57,233 nucleotides of DNA from Desulfobacterales bacterium (GTDB lineage Bacteria > Desulfobacterota > Desulfobacteria > Desulfobacterales > JAIPEE01), in the NCBI GenBank assembly GCA_021737275.1, contig JAIPEE010000025.1, forward strand, positions 1 to 57,233. The letters are read 5' to 3'. The position numbers and the translations under genes were made by a program. Under the pieces are notes generated by a model, which did no database searches, was not told the origin of the DNA, and was given only the letters and a program-made list of their open reading frames with translations. Below are positions 34,971 through 42,681 of this stretch, in pieces (within the stretch, counting starts at the first letter, position 1; each line of letters starts with the position of its first letter).

Positions 34971-36287
34971 ATGGCAGAACTAACGGCAGCACAAATTGAT
35001 AATACTGTTCTGGACACACTGGCAGCACCCTCAAAAACATACTGGGGGATTGTTGGTCTGTTGGGCGTTGGTGTTATGATTGGATTAATGTGCTGGGGTT
35101 ATCAGATTGTCGTAGGTATTGGGGTGGGCGGTCAGAACAATCCGGTGGCATGGGGAACCTATTTGATTAATTTTGTATTCTGGGTTGGTATTGCCCATTC
35201 GGGAACACTTATATCGGCCATTCTTTATCTGTTCAGGGCAGGTTGGCGAAATCCTATTGCCCGGGCAGCAGAGACGATGACTGTTTTCGCGGTTTGTACC
35301 GCTGGTCTTTTTCCATTAATACATGTCGGGCGCGTATGGGTGGTTTACTACATGCTGCCATATCCAAACCAGCGTACATTATGGCCCAATTTTCAATCGC
35401 CACTAGTATTTGATGTTGTTGCTATCAGCACATATCTGACGGTCAGCGCAATGTTCTGGTATACGGGTATGCTGCCGGATCTCGCTATTATAAGGGATCG
35501 GGCAACCGGTAACCGGAAAAAAATATTTTCAATTCTCTGCCTGGGATGGAGCGGACGGCTGGAACAGTGGCGGCACTATACCCGGATCTATCTCTTTTTT
35601 GCTGCACTGGCAACGCCATTAGTCATATCCGTACATAGTGTTGTGTCGTGGGATTTTGCGCTGGGCGTTATTCCCGGATGGCACAGTACTGTCTTTGCGC
35701 CATATTTTGTTGCCGGGGCTATTCATTCAGGGCTTGCAATGGTGGTGACATTGATGATTCCCCTGCGTAAGCTTTTTAAATACGAAAAGATCATCACAAT
35801 GGGTGTGCTTGAAAATGTAGCCAAGACCATTGTTTTTACAGGATTGATTGTTGGTTATGCGTATGGCGTAGAATATTTTCTGGCTTGGTACAGTGGAAAC
35901 AGTGTGGAGCAGGAGTCATTCATGTGGCGGGCAGTCGGAGAATATAAAATTGAATTCTGGATTATGGTTATCTGTAACTCCATTGTTCCGCTTCTTTTCT
36001 TTATCAAAAAAATCCGGACAAGTATTCCGTGGCTGTTGATCATATGTATCATGGTAAATATTGGTATGTGGTATGAACGGTTTGTTATTATTGCCGGAAG
36101 TGTGGCCCATGACTTTATACCCCATGCTTGGGGATATTATGCACCCACTCTGACGGAGTTCGGTATTATGCTGGGCGCATTTTGTCTTTTCTTCTTTCTC
36201 TTTATTCTGTTTGTCAAACACATGCCCTCCATTTCAATGACGGAGATGAAAGAACATCTTCATGCAGGAGGGAACGATGCCGGATAA
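34971..36287 (+). CDS. actC: ActC, NrfD-like quinol-binding membrane subunit of ACIII
   Basis: 438 residues with about ten membrane helices in the NrfD/PsrC pattern. Typical blocks are GGQNNPVAWGTYLINFVFW, IAHSGTLISAILYLFR and ISVHSVVSWDFALGVIPGW. It starts two bases after ActB. In ACIII it forms the quinol site and proton channel with ActF. The C-terminal 11 bases overlap the ActD start. Confidence 0.94.
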   Translation: MAELTAAQIDNTVLDTLAAPSKTYWGIVGLLGVGVMIGLMCWGYQIVVGIGVGGQNNPVAWGTYLINFVFWVGIAHSGTLISAILYLFRAGWRNPIARAAETMTVFAVCTAGLFPLIHVGRVWVVYYMLPYPNQRTLWPNFQSPLVFDVVAISTYLTVSAMFWYTGMLPDLAIIRDRATGNRKKIFSILCLGWSGRLEQWRHYTRIYLFFAALATPLVISVHSVVSWDFALGVIPGWHSTVFAPYFVAGAIHSGLAMVVTLMIPLRKLFKYEKIITMGVLENVAKTIVFTGLIVGYAYGVEYFLAWYSGNSVEQESFMWRAVGEYKIEFWIMVICNSIVPLLFFIKKIRTSIPWLLIICIMVNIGMWYERFVIIAGSVAHDFIPHAWGYYAPTLTEFGIMLGAFCLFFFLFILFVKHMPSISMTEMKEHLHAGGNDAG

Positions 36288-36795
36288 GCAATATGTCATT
36301 GGACTTTATAAGGAAGAGGACAACGCTGTCGCGGCGATAAAGTCACTTAAGGGCTCGCCATTTGATCTTTTCGAGGTTCATAGCCCTGTTCCTGCAGAAA
36401 AGATAAATGCGGAGCTAAAAAAAAGTAAAAGTAAGGTAGGGTATTTTACGCTTTGTGGCGGAATCATCGGTTTCATAACCGGATTTTTACTTGCCATTTT
36501 TACAGCCACACGCTGGAGCCTAATCGTCAGCGGTAAGCCTGTAGTAGGTTTTGTGCCTTTTTTCATTGTTGGGTTTGAGTTTACTATTTTGTTTGGTGTT
36601 TTAGGAAATATTCTTGGTTTTCTGGTGATGTCTCGAATGCCGGCACGACTTGCTGGAAAGCCATATGATGAAAGATGTTCAGGTGAATATTTTGGCGTTG
36701 TTGCCACCTGTGATTACGGGCGAGAAGAAAAGCTGTCTGCACTTTTCACGAAAAATGGCGCAGATGATATAAAAGTGGAAAAGAATAAAAACTAA
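36277..36795 (+). CDS. actD: ActD, DUF3341 membrane subunit of ACIII
   Basis: 172 residues from ATG 36277, chosen because AGGAGG (36266-36271) lies five bases before it; the earlier ATG at 36262 lies before that site. Soluble N-terminus (VIGLYKEEDNAVAAIKSLK, FDLFEVHSPVP) is followed by two helices (YFTLCGGIIGFITGFLLAIF, FVPFFIVGFEFTILFG). The ferredoxin-like N-terminal domain and two-helix tail identify ActD. It overlaps ActC by 11 bases. Confidence 0.92.
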   Translation: MPDKQYVIGLYKEEDNAVAAIKSLKGSPFDLFEVHSPVPAEKINAELKKSKSKVGYFTLCGGIIGFITGFLLAIFTATRWSLIVSGKPVVGFVPFFIVGFEFTILFGVLGNILGFLVMSRMPARLAGKPYDERCSGEYFGVVATCDYGREEKLSALFTKNGADDIKVEKNKN

Positions 36796-36798
36796 ATT

Positions 36799-37938
36799 AT
36801 GGAACAAATCATACGGCGCTTGAGCCAAAAACAGGCCGCAATATATTTATTCATGATTATACTGGGGGGCATCACTTTTGTTGCCCAGTTAACAGTGGGT
36901 GACGCCGGTCGAGCATGGCAGACATACCTGATCAATTTTCTGTTCTGGTCCGCGATAGCCCAGGGTGGTCTGTTGTTTGCCATAATCATGCATTTGACCA
37001 GGGCTCGATGGAGCGGGCCCATGCAGCGTATTTCAGAATCTTTTGTCATGTTTTTCCCTATTTCGCTGGTTTTGTTCCTGATCATTTTTGCAGGAAAGGA
37101 TCTCCTTTTCCCCTGGCTTCATGAAGATTTGCACGGTAAGGAACTCTGGCTCAACATGCCGTTTCTTTTTGCGAGAGATCTTCTGGGATTAATTATACTA
37201 TACGGGCTTGGTTTCGGTTATGTCCGTTATTCAATGATGCTTAATAATGGTGGGGATGAACAACAGTGTCGTGATCGAATGACAAGGTTTAGTGTGCTTT
37301 ATGCAATCGGTTATGCGCTCGTATTAACACTCATCGGTTTTGATCTGGTCATGAGTATGGACCCTCATTGGTTTTCCACACTATTTGGTGCCTACATATT
37401 TGTAAAAGCTTTTTATATTGGTCTGGGCGGGCTGATTATTTTATCAGCATTATTACACCTGGGTTCTAAAAAGGAATCAATACTGACACCTGACCATTTT
37501 CACAATATTGGCAAACTCTTTTTTGGATTCTGCCTGGTCTGGGCGGATTTCTTTTACTGCCAGTTTGTGGTGATCTGGTATGGTAATCTGCCGGAAGAGA
37601 CAAGTTATATTATTCTACGTACAATGGTTCAGCCCTGGCAGTCATTATCATGGATCGTCTTTACAATTTGTTTTATCGCACCGTTTTTTATTTTGCTGAA
37701 TAAAAATATTAAAAAACGACCGACGGCCATGCTGCTGCTGTGTATCGTCATTCTGGGTGGCATCTGGCTGGAACATGTCCTGTTGTTAGGACCGATACTG
37801 AGCCCATCCGGATTTAATGTCGGTATAACGGAAATTCTGATTTCATTTGGGTTTTTTGGGATGATGGCAATGGCAATCTATTTGTACATCAATCGGTTTG
37901 GAAAAGTCATCTTTAGAAAGACGGTGCATAAAAACTGA
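36799..37938 (+). CDS. actF: ActF, second NrfD-like membrane subunit of ACIII
   Basis: 379 residues, ten predicted helices. YLINFLFWSAIAQGGLLFA, FPWLHEDLHGKELWLN and SMDPHWFSTLFGAY are characteristic of ActF, the paralogue of ActC. It starts three bases after ActD and its stop shares one base with ActA (TGATG). It is shorter than ActC, as expected of the family. Confidence 0.92.
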   Translation: MEQIIRRLSQKQAAIYLFMIILGGITFVAQLTVGDAGRAWQTYLINFLFWSAIAQGGLLFAIIMHLTRARWSGPMQRISESFVMFFPISLVLFLIIFAGKDLLFPWLHEDLHGKELWLNMPFLFARDLLGLIILYGLGFGYVRYSMMLNNGGDEQQCRDRMTRFSVLYAIGYALVLTLIGFDLVMSMDPHWFSTLFGAYIFVKAFYIGLGGLIILSALLHLGSKKESILTPDHFHNIGKLFFGFCLVWADFFYCQFVVIWYGNLPEETSYIILRTMVQPWQSLSWIVFTICFIAPFFILLNKNIKKRPTAMLLLCIVILGGIWLEHVLLLGPILSPSGFNVGITEILISFGFFGMMAMAIYLYINRFGKVIFRKTVHKN

Positions 37939-38489
37939 TGGACGATCGTAGAAAACACAGATGGATTAGCTTTTTAAAGATTAAGGGTAGTGCGCTCTTC
38001 TGGACTGCGTCCTGTGCTGCGTTGGCTATTTTTCTGGTTCTGTTTTTGTATGTGTGGCCGGAATGGAAAATGGGACCTGAACAACCCATTTCATTCAGCC
38101 ACCAGGTCCACGCTGGTGTCAAGCAAATCAATTGTCGGTTCTGCCATTCCTATGTAGACAGGTCTCAACATCCGGGTATGCCACCGGTAGAAAAATGTTT
38201 GTATTGCCACAAATATATTATTGCAGAACATCCTGAGATTAAAAAAGAGCACAACTATTATAACACCAATACGCCAACACCCTGGAAGAAGGTGTTTTAT
38301 CTGCCCGAGCATGTATTTTTTAAACATCAACGTCACATTGACAGGGAGATACAATGCCAGGAGTGTCATGGTGAGGTTGAAAAAATGGATCGCCTGAAGG
38401 GTGTTAATTTTAAAATGGGATTTTGTATTAAGTGCCACAGGGAGAAAGAGGGTACACCACTGGGGTGTTGGCTCGGCTGCCACAATTAA
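37938..38489 (+). CDS. actA: ActA, multihaem cytochrome c subunit of ACIII
   Basis: 183 residues with one N-terminal membrane anchor (about 19-40). Four CxxCH sites are seen (Cys 66/69, 87/90, 140/143, 163/166). A fifth site at the C-terminus reads CWLGCH, Cys 177 and 181, one residue longer than CxxCH. Pentahaem ActA carries electrons out of ACIII to the next cytochrome. Order: it is followed not by ActB but by ccoN. The stop is immediately before a long inverted repeat. Confidence 0.9.
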   Translation: MDDRRKHRWISFLKIKGSALFWTASCAALAIFLVLFLYVWPEWKMGPEQPISFSHQVHAGVKQINCRFCHSYVDRSQHPGMPPVEKCLYCHKYIIAEHPEIKKEHNYYNTNTPTPWKKVFYLPEHVFFKHQRHIDREIQCQECHGEVEKMDRLKGVNFKMGFCIKCHREKEGTPLGCWLGCHN

Positions 38490-38620
38490 TTATGTCTTGT
38501 TTCAGAAGCCGATGACACAGCATCTTCATCGTTGTCAATGGCTCGCGGTAGAGAGATACTACAGTTTCCTCTTTCCGCCTTGAGTTTGCCGCACCTTCAG
38601 CTTCTGAAACAAGACATAAT
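38489..38620. repeat. Perfect 21-bp inverted repeat between actA and ccoN
   Basis: The 21 bases at 38489-38509 (beginning ATTATGTCTTG) are the exact reverse complement of 38600-38620. About 90 bases separate the arms, containing a smaller hairpin CGATGA / TCATCG (38510-38531). No reading frame is convincing. The left arm begins on the last base of the ActA stop codon. It is either a small non-coding transposable element (MITE-like) or a long RNA stem that affects expression of the oxidase genes relative to the upstream genes. Confidence 0.85.
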
Positions 38621-38654
38621 GGTGCTATAAAATTAGATAGTAAAAGGAGTTCAG

Positions 38655-40004
38655 TTGTCGGAAAATAATAAAACAGCTTTGGGATTTTGCCTGACATCCA
38701 GTTTTTGGATGGTGGTAGCCACGCTTGCAGGATTGCTGGCAGCAACCAAGCTGGTGGCACCGGATCTTATGGGAAGTATTAGCTGGCTGACTTTTGGCAG
38801 GCTAAGGCCCATTCATATTAATCTGGTACTATTCGGGTTTGTAACACCGGGCCTTCTTTCGGCTGCATTTTATTATTTCCCCAGACTTTTGAAAACAGAT
38901 CTTTTCAGTGAAAAGTTGGGCGTTATAACCATAGTTTTATGGAATATATTTCTTGTATTTGCAACGGTAACGCTGGGGCTTGGTCAGACACAGGGACGTG
39001 AGTATGCAGAAATGATCTGGCCGGTTGATATTATGGTAGCCGTTCTTTTTATAATGGTCTTTGTTAATTTAACCATGACCGTTGCCAACCGGAAAGAGTC
39101 CCTGCTTTATGTTTCAATCTGGTATGTCTGTGCAGGCATCGTATTGACCGCAGTTACATATGCGCTGGGTAATGTAATCTGGCAGCCGGATACCGGCGCA
39201 CTTAAGGGGATACCTGATGCAATTTTACTCTGGTTTTACGGGCATAATGTATTTGGCTTGCTACTGACACCATTGAGTTTGGGTGTGGCCTACTATGTTA
39301 TTCCACGATCCTGTAAAACACCGCTTTACAGCCACACACTTTCATTGCTGGGTTTCTGGTCCCTGCTGGTAGTTTATACCCATATCGGTACGCACCACTT
39401 ACTTCAGGTTCCGGTACCAACCTGGCTTAAAGTAATTTCCATAGTGGATAGTATGGGTATGGTGATTCCGGTCATGATTTTTCTTATTAATATCTGGTAT
39501 ACCGCAAAAGGAAAATTTGCTGAAATTCATGGAGACATCGGGACAAAATTTATATTTGTCGGTACTATTATGTATTTCTTTGTAAGTATACAGGGCTCGA
39601 TGATGGCGCTTCCGCAGGTGCAGCGGATTACCCACTTTAACAACTGGGTTGTCGGTCATGCTCATATCGGTGTTTTAGGGTTTGCAGGAATGATGGCACT
39701 TGGTGGAATGTATTATGTGGTGCCGCATATTACAGGAAGACCTTTATTCAGCCGATTACTGGCAGATTTGCAGTACTGGCTGATTCTGATTGGTGTGATC
39801 GGTTTTACAGTTGTTTTGACCATAGCCGGCCTGATTCAGGGCAATGGGTGGCTGAATGGAGAGACAGTTTACCGGATTCTGGCTGAAATCCATGTATATA
39901 ATGTCATCAGGGCGTCACTGGGGGTAATGATTTTTTTCGGCGCCGTAATTGGACTATACAATATTTTAAGAAGTATTTTTGTTCGATCCGGAGGTGTTCA
40001 GTGA
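38655..40004 (+). CDS. ccoN: CcoN, catalytic subunit of cbb3-type cytochrome oxidase
   Basis: 449 residues, TTG start behind AAAGGAG (38642-38648). Twelve or so helices. The low-spin haem ligand His 54 (RPIHINLVLFGF), CuB ligands His 197 (WFYGHNVF) and His 247/248 (THIGTHHLL), the haem b3 pair His 335/337 (VVGHAHIGV), and the Tyr 241 that aligns with the cross-linked Tyr of known CcoN (44 residues after His 197) are all present. It reduces oxygen with high affinity. Its 3' end overlaps ccoO by four bases. Confidence 0.95.
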   Translation: MSENNKTALGFCLTSSFWMVVATLAGLLAATKLVAPDLMGSISWLTFGRLRPIHINLVLFGFVTPGLLSAAFYYFPRLLKTDLFSEKLGVITIVLWNIFLVFATVTLGLGQTQGREYAEMIWPVDIMVAVLFIMVFVNLTMTVANRKESLLYVSIWYVCAGIVLTAVTYALGNVIWQPDTGALKGIPDAILLWFYGHNVFGLLLTPLSLGVAYYVIPRSCKTPLYSHTLSLLGFWSLLVVYTHIGTHHLLQVPVPTWLKVISIVDSMGMVIPVMIFLINIWYTAKGKFAEIHGDIGTKFIFVGTIMYFFVSIQGSMMALPQVQRITHFNNWVVGHAHIGVLGFAGMMALGGMYYVVPHITGRPLFSRLLADLQYWLILIGVIGFTVVLTIAGLIQGNGWLNGETVYRILAEIHVYNVIRASLGVMIFFGAVIGLYNILRSIFVRSGGVQ

Positions 40005-40930
40005 AGATGACACCGAGGATAGTTGTTATTGGAAGTTTGTTGATACTGGCAGCGGTTGTGCTGGTTGTTGTGGCTTTACCATTTTATACCGTGAGTGATG
40101 CACCATCGGAAATATATCGACAGCGCACAGATGAAGAACTTGCCGGGAAACAGATTTATATAGCCAATGGCTGTGTTTACTGCCATTCACAATCTATCAG
40201 AACAATCGATTGGGGCCTGGGTGCAGAGCGAATTGCACAGTCCGGTGATTATATTGATGATCATCCTATCTTGCTGGGGTCGGCGCGAACCGGCCCGGAT
40301 CTTTCACAGGAAGGCGGCGAACATCCGGATGACTGGCATATGGCACATTTTAAAAACCCGAGAACAACGCGGCCAAACTCTATTATGCCACCATTTTTAT
40401 TCCTGGGTGAGGAAAATATAAAAAAGCTGACAGCTTATGTTCAAAGCCTGGGTATGATCATGGCCGATAAACGAATAGCTCGCCAGAGAAAATGGAAAGA
40501 ATTATCAACTGCTGCTTTTGAAGCTGGTCCGGAAGTCAATGTGAAATGGCTGCATAGTCATGTGCCCGAACCCTGGCAAAAGATTGCTAACCCCTATCCG
40601 ACAACACCCGGCGCACTGGCCAGGGGTCATAAGATTTATCAGGATTTTTGTATGGGGTGTCACGGGCCGGTAGGAGATGGCATGGGACCGGCACAACCGG
40701 ATCTTTATCCACCGCCATTAAATTTTACCATTTTAAAAGATCGCGGTATTTCCGGTGGGATATTATACTACCAGATTATGAACGGTATCACCGGTACGGC
40801 CATGCCATATTTTAAAAAGGAGCTTGAATCCGAAAAAATATGGGAAGTAGGAGATTACGTGGCTGTATATTTCATTAATGAAAGTGATGCCGGCCAGGGC
40901 GGCGGGATAGATGCTGCTTTTGAGAATTAA
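40001..40930 (+). CDS. ccoO: CcoO-like monohaem subunit fused to a second cytochrome c domain
   Basis: 309 residues. GTG start at 40001 with CCGGAGG six bases before; an ATG at 40007 is the alternative. One N-terminal helix, then CVYCH (Cys 58/61, Met 129 as probable ligand in SIMPPF) of CcoO, and after a linker (YPTTPGALARGHKIY) a CMGCH domain (Cys 217/220, Met 268 in GTAMPYF) of the CcoP-like cytochrome type. The standard separate dihaem CcoP is missing, so this fusion probably delivers electrons to CcoN on its own. Confidence 0.85.
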   Translation: MKMTPRIVVIGSLLILAAVVLVVVALPFYTVSDAPSEIYRQRTDEELAGKQIYIANGCVYCHSQSIRTIDWGLGAERIAQSGDYIDDHPILLGSARTGPDLSQEGGEHPDDWHMAHFKNPRTTRPNSIMPPFLFLGEENIKKLTAYVQSLGMIMADKRIARQRKWKELSTAAFEAGPEVNVKWLHSHVPEPWQKIANPYPTTPGALARGHKIYQDFCMGCHGPVGDGMGPAQPDLYPPPLNFTILKDRGISGGILYYQIMNGITGTAMPYFKKELESEKIWEVGDYVAVYFINESDAGQGGGIDAAFEN

Positions 40931-40939
40931 AAAAAGAAT

Positions 40940-41040
40940 TTAGCCACATTCTTAATTATACTCATAATCGTAATCTGGCTTTTGGATGTTTGAAATGAAT
41001 AAAAAGACAATTAAGAATAAGAGTACGATTAAGAGCACGA
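40940..41040. repeat. AT-rich degenerate inverted/repetitive tract
   Basis: The 160-base gap between the CcoO-like gene and the next small gene contains ATTCTTAATT (about 40,949) with AATTAAGAAT (about 41,009), and repeated AATCGTA/ACGATTA words. Similar words appear at 23,470-23,515, between the nfo gene and its neighbour. Small, scattered and imperfect; perhaps a degenerate interspersed repeat. Confidence 0.35.
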
Positions 41041-41092
41041 AGAATAAATTATGTTATAATAACGTAAGTTTAAGTAAAAATCAGGATGCAAA

Positions 41093-41350
41093 ATGTATTA
41101 TCCGTATTTTATTGCATATATGATAATCGGCTTTGCTATCAGTATTCCAGTATTTCTATGGGCACTGAAAAATGGCCAGTTTAGTGATCAGCAACGTGCC
41201 GGCTATTTACCCCTTGAGCCGGAAAGTGATGGCACCGATACAGGGGTAAGTAAAATTCATCGGCTGGAAATCTATGCTCTGTTTGTTTTGATTGCCATGG
41301 GCCTTGCTGCCAGTGCCAGTGTTCTGGTGTTTGCAATATTGAATGCGTAG
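41093..41350 (+). CDS. ccoS: CcoS-like small membrane protein with an extra helix
   Basis: 85 residues. The N-terminal helix and following FLWALKNGQFSDQQ resemble CcoS, which helps insert cofactors in cbb3 oxidase (the CcoS pattern is helix then W-x-x-K/R-S/N-GQFDD). A second C-terminal helix (YALFVLIAMGLAASASVLVF) is not part of standard CcoS. It follows ccoO after a 160-base gap. Confidence 0.6.
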   Translation: MYYPYFIAYMIIGFAISIPVFLWALKNGQFSDQQRAGYLPLEPESDGTDTGVSKIHRLEIYALFVLIAMGLAASASVLVFAILNA

Positions 41351-41362
41351 GAGAGTTAATTC

Positions 41363-41635
41363 ATGCGTTATTTTGAGTGGCTCAACATAGAACATGTAAT
41401 CATGTTTACTGTACCGGCGATGATACTGATTATTCTGATCGGCATGGCGCTGGGCTATACTCATCTGAGCAGAAAGCGGGATAAAGATACCGGAAAAATA
41501 ACAGCCCGATACCCTGATGAATTATCTGAAAGACATTCGCCATTCCCGCTGGTATTAATACTGATTGTTGTCGGAATAATCCTGTGGGCTATCTTTTATA
41601 TTCTAATAGCAGGCTTGAGTGGAGTGAAGATTTAA
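41363..41635 (+). CDS. Small two-helix membrane protein, CcoP N-terminus-like
   Basis: 90 residues with a helix near 12-32 and another at about 60-85 (SPFPLVLILIVVGIILWAIFY). The second helix and its preceding SPFP and trailing G-x-SG turn resemble the membrane anchor of CcoP. There is no haem motif. It could replace the missing CcoP anchor as a structural subunit; inference. It starts 12 bases after the CcoS-like gene. Confidence 0.5.
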   Translation: MRYFEWLNIEHVIMFTVPAMILIILIGMALGYTHLSRKRDKDTGKITARYPDELSERHSPFPLVLILIVVGIILWAIFYILIAGLSGVKI

Positions 41636-41636
41636 A

Positions 41637-41891
41637 ATGGATAAACAACCATCATCAGGTAAAATTTCAAAAAAGGCGATCAGATGCTCCTGGGTAATTG
41701 TCTTGCTGATGGTTGTTTTTATTATTGTTAAGGGCCTTGTTACTTTTTTTGTAGTTGGGGATAAGGGGCAACCGGACTGGGACTACAGACCGGTTAAGGA
41801 TGTTCCCGGTGAATCTCAATATGCTGATTATCCGGATATGCCGGTGCCGCAGCATGTTCGTGGTGGTGAAGAAGAAAAGGAAATCAAATGA
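41637..41891 (+). CDS. Small single-helix membrane protein
   Basis: 84 residues, one membrane helix (about 18-41, WVIVLLMVVFIIVKGLVTFFVV) and a short acidic exterior tail (QPDWDYRPVKDVPGESQ). It starts one base after the previous stop and overlaps actE by four bases. No family recognised; position implies a subunit or assembly factor of the oxidase. Confidence 0.55.
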   Translation: MDKQPSSGKISKKAIRCSWVIVLLMVVFIIVKGLVTFFVVGDKGQPDWDYRPVKDVPGESQYADYPDMPVPQHVRGGEEEKEIK

Positions 41892-42376
41892 TAAGGCGAT
41901 GGATCATATTTGGAATTGGAATTCTTTGTCTGGCTATATTTTTAACTGGTTGCGAATATGACCCCGGTATGCGGGAGCAGCCCATTATTAAGCCCCATGA
42001 AGAACCGGTTCACCATATGGTTGAAGGTATTGTTCCTTTTGGCAGCAGTGAGGAGATATATCGGAAAACAGACCCAAAGATCTTGAAAAACCCAATTGCT
42101 TATAATGCCGAAGCAGTAGCTCTGGGTAAAATCAAGTACGGTATGTATTGTGTTATGTGTCATGGCATTAAGGCAGATGGTATGGGAAGTGTGGGGCAGA
42201 GTTTTAATCCGCTTCCGACAGATCTTTTGTCATCTAAAGTTCAACAGAAGACGGATGGAGAATTATTTAACAATATCAGTTTTGGGCAGAAGAGAGAGCC
42301 GGCTCTTGCCACGACGGTTTCGGTGGAAGATCGGTGGAAGATTATTATCTATTTGAGAAGTATGGTTGACTCTTGA
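41888..42376 (+). CDS. actE: ActE-like monohaem cytochrome c lipoprotein
   Basis: 162 residues. Lipoprotein signal with LTGC (Cys 22), then an exported domain with CVMCHG (Cys 88/91, His 92), MYCVMCHGIKADGMG, and a closing WKIIIYLRSM helix. This is the ActE pattern, a small cytochrome on the periplasmic side of ACIII. Its place at the end of the operon, after the oxidase genes, is unusual. ATGA overlap with the preceding gene. Confidence 0.85.
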   Translation: MIRRWIIFGIGILCLAIFLTGCEYDPGMREQPIIKPHEEPVHHMVEGIVPFGSSEEIYRKTDPKILKNPIAYNAEAVALGKIKYGMYCVMCHGIKADGMGSVGQSFNPLPTDLLSSKVQQKTDGELFNNISFGQKREPALATTVSVEDRWKIIIYLRSMVDS

Positions 42377-42432
42377 AAGCTTTTTATATCATCGGCAATG
42401 ATTAACAAAAAAATTACAATTTCAACTTACCT

Positions 42433-42605
42433 CTTCATTTTCTTTGCCCGGCCAAAGAAAATGAAGCAAAAGAAAGGCCGCCCCTCAACTTTGGCCTTCG
42501 GCTTCCCTCGCTTATGCTATTGCCTGCGGCGAATCCAGGAACTCGCTTAGGCTCAGACAGCCTGGATTCTTCTTCCGCAGTCAATAGCAACGCTCAGCTG
42601 CGTTG
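42433..42605. repeat. Block of three nested inverted repeats (non-coding)
   Basis: Three hairpins are stacked in 173 bases. CTTCATTTTCTTTG (42433-42446) and CAAAGAAAATGAAG (42453-42466) pair perfectly. A long imperfect stem joins 42516-42539 (GCTATTG, CTGCGG, GAATCCAGG) with 42561-42588 (CCTGGATTC, CCGCAG, CAATAGC). CAACGC (42588-42593) pairs with GCGTTG (42600-42605). No coding frame fits. It looks like a multi-hairpin intergenic repeat, of the type often spread by RAYT transposases. Confidence 0.65.
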
Positions 42606-42681
42606 AAAGGGGAAAAGATTAAAGGATAGTATCCATTTTAATAAACAGTAAAACACCTTACGATATGCTATAAAGAAAAAA

